Shown: positions 28,387 to 28,842 of the stretch, one piece after another
How positions within the stretch are numbered: position 1 is the first letter of the stretch
Layout: each line of letters starts with the position of its first letter
Source of the DNA: Pseudomonadota bacterium
GTDB lineage: Bacteria; Pseudomonadota; Alphaproteobacteria; Rhizobiales; Methylopilaceae
Reading direction: 5' to 3'
Assembly: GCA_023430145.1 (NCBI GenBank)
Contig: JAEZCD010000136.1
Location: 1 to 28,842 of the forward strand
DNA length: 28,842 nucleotides
Translations under genes and position numbers: made by a program
The notes under the pieces: generated by a model
Databases searched by the model: none
Told to the model about the DNA's origin: nothing
What the model saw: the letters and a program-made list of their open reading frames with translations, nothing else

Positions 28387-28842
28387 TCAGAAGAACAGGT
28401 GTTCCAGCGGCCCGGCGGGCAGCGAGAGCTGCAGGAAGCGGCCGAAGATGATGTAGACGACGAAGCTGAAGGCGATGCCGATCGGCAGCGAGATCCACAG
28501 CTTGCGCCGGCCGAAGCCGAAGGCGGTCAGGGCGAAGAGCACGCCCGTCGCAATCGAGAAGCCCGCGGTCTTGAGCAGCAGCATCTGCCCGGCAAGGCCC
28601 GCCACGATGAAGACGACCGGCTTGACCTCGATCGGCTCGCGCTCCGGAAAGTCGCCGCGCCAGGCTTCGAAAGCCGTCCAGACGGCGAGCAGGGTAAGGC
28701 CGATGGCAACGACATGCGGCACGGTGGCGGGGCCGATGCGGGAATAGTTGCTCATTTCCGCAAGGCGTCCGGCATCCCACCAGATCACGGCGGCGATGGC
28801 GAAGAGGACGGGGGCGATGACCAGCGCCGCCCGGTCGGGGCG
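28387..28842 (-). CDS. tctB: Tripartite tricarboxylate transporter small permease TctB, 5' end outside window
   Basis: The frame runs from the stop at 28387 to the window edge without a required start. Codons beyond the internal GTG at 28788 read RPDRAALVIAPVLFAIAAVIWWDAG, which is clearly the first membrane helix of TctB, so the gene continues past 28842. At least 151 aa are present, with about four helices: the one at the edge, then VPHVVAIGLTLLAVWTAFEAW, VVFIVAGLAGQMLLLKTAGFSIATGVLF and LPIGIAFSFVVYIIFG. The SRIGPATVPHVV segment is typical of the family. TctB is the small membrane subunit partnering TctA. Only the extreme N-terminus is missing. Confidence 0.93.
   Translation of the reverse strand, partial: RPDRAALVIAPVLFAIAAVIWWDAGRLAEMSNYSRIGPATVPHVVAIGLTLLAVWTAFEAWRGDFPEREPIEVKPVVFIVAGLAGQMLLLKTAGFSIATGVLFALTAFGFGRRKLWISLPIGIAFSFVVYIIFGRFLQLSLPAGPLEHLFF

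Noticed and set aside
26235..28451. A 738-codon plus-strand frame opposite tctA and the secreted gene
   Set aside because: Antisense of tctA with repetitive Arg/Asp/Glu/Gly content; tctA on the minus strand explains the region fully.

Overview
The window is high-GC DNA from an alphaproteobacterium, most likely of the Hyphomicrobiales (Rhizobiales). The evidence is the base composition, a yqeY-type gene divergent from carA, an alphaproteobacterial-looking cold-shock gene, and dispersed palindromic intergenic repeats whose arms begin CGTCATTGCGAG. This placement comes from recall of sequence style, not from a search. No tRNA, rRNA, CRISPR array, transposase, integrase or phage gene was seen.

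Layout. 1-3.05 kb: a GatB/YqeY protein (-), carA (+), a YjlB-like cupin (-) and a TTG-started cold-shock protein (+) with a strong terminator. 3.06-5.9 kb, all minus: two tandem paralogous small secreted proteins of unknown function, with a fossil SDR tail between them showing a duplication of about 590 bp, then two SDR oxidoreductases. 6.1-11.65 kb: a GMC oxidoreductase (+) converges on a tight minus-strand operon of GH15 glucoamylase/trehalase, SMP-30/gluconolactonase and aldose 1-epimerase. Together these resemble a route from glucan to beta-glucose to gluconolactone to gluconate.

12.0-17.3 kb: a type II NADH dehydrogenase-like flavoprotein is translationally coupled to cyoABCD (cytochrome bo3 quinol oxidase). 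This is a compact NADH-to-quinone-to-oxygen chain. 17.6-19.5 kb: a DoxX-like membrane protein, a cupin and a two-domain VOC protein form a plus-strand operon. An MFS transporter frame (-) runs 238 bp antisense into the VOC gene, probably because its natural stop was lost by a frameshift. The MFS gene follows a glucodextranase-type GH15 enzyme (-).

23.3-28.8 kb: a small secreted protein, a tiny membrane protein, a GntR/FCD regulator overlapping a DsbA-fold protein with only one active-site cysteine, a cluster of palindromic repeats, a secreted protein with a Gly/Ala and Pro/Tyr-rich tail, and tctA plus a 5'-truncated tctB of a tripartite tricarboxylate transporter that runs off the right edge.

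Most of the window is ordinary chromosomal metabolism. The least explained items are the duplicated secreted family with its fossil junction, the repeat families, the DoxX-cupin-VOC operon, and the MFS/VOC antisense overlap. I found no convincing defence, mobile or otherwise clearly novel system.
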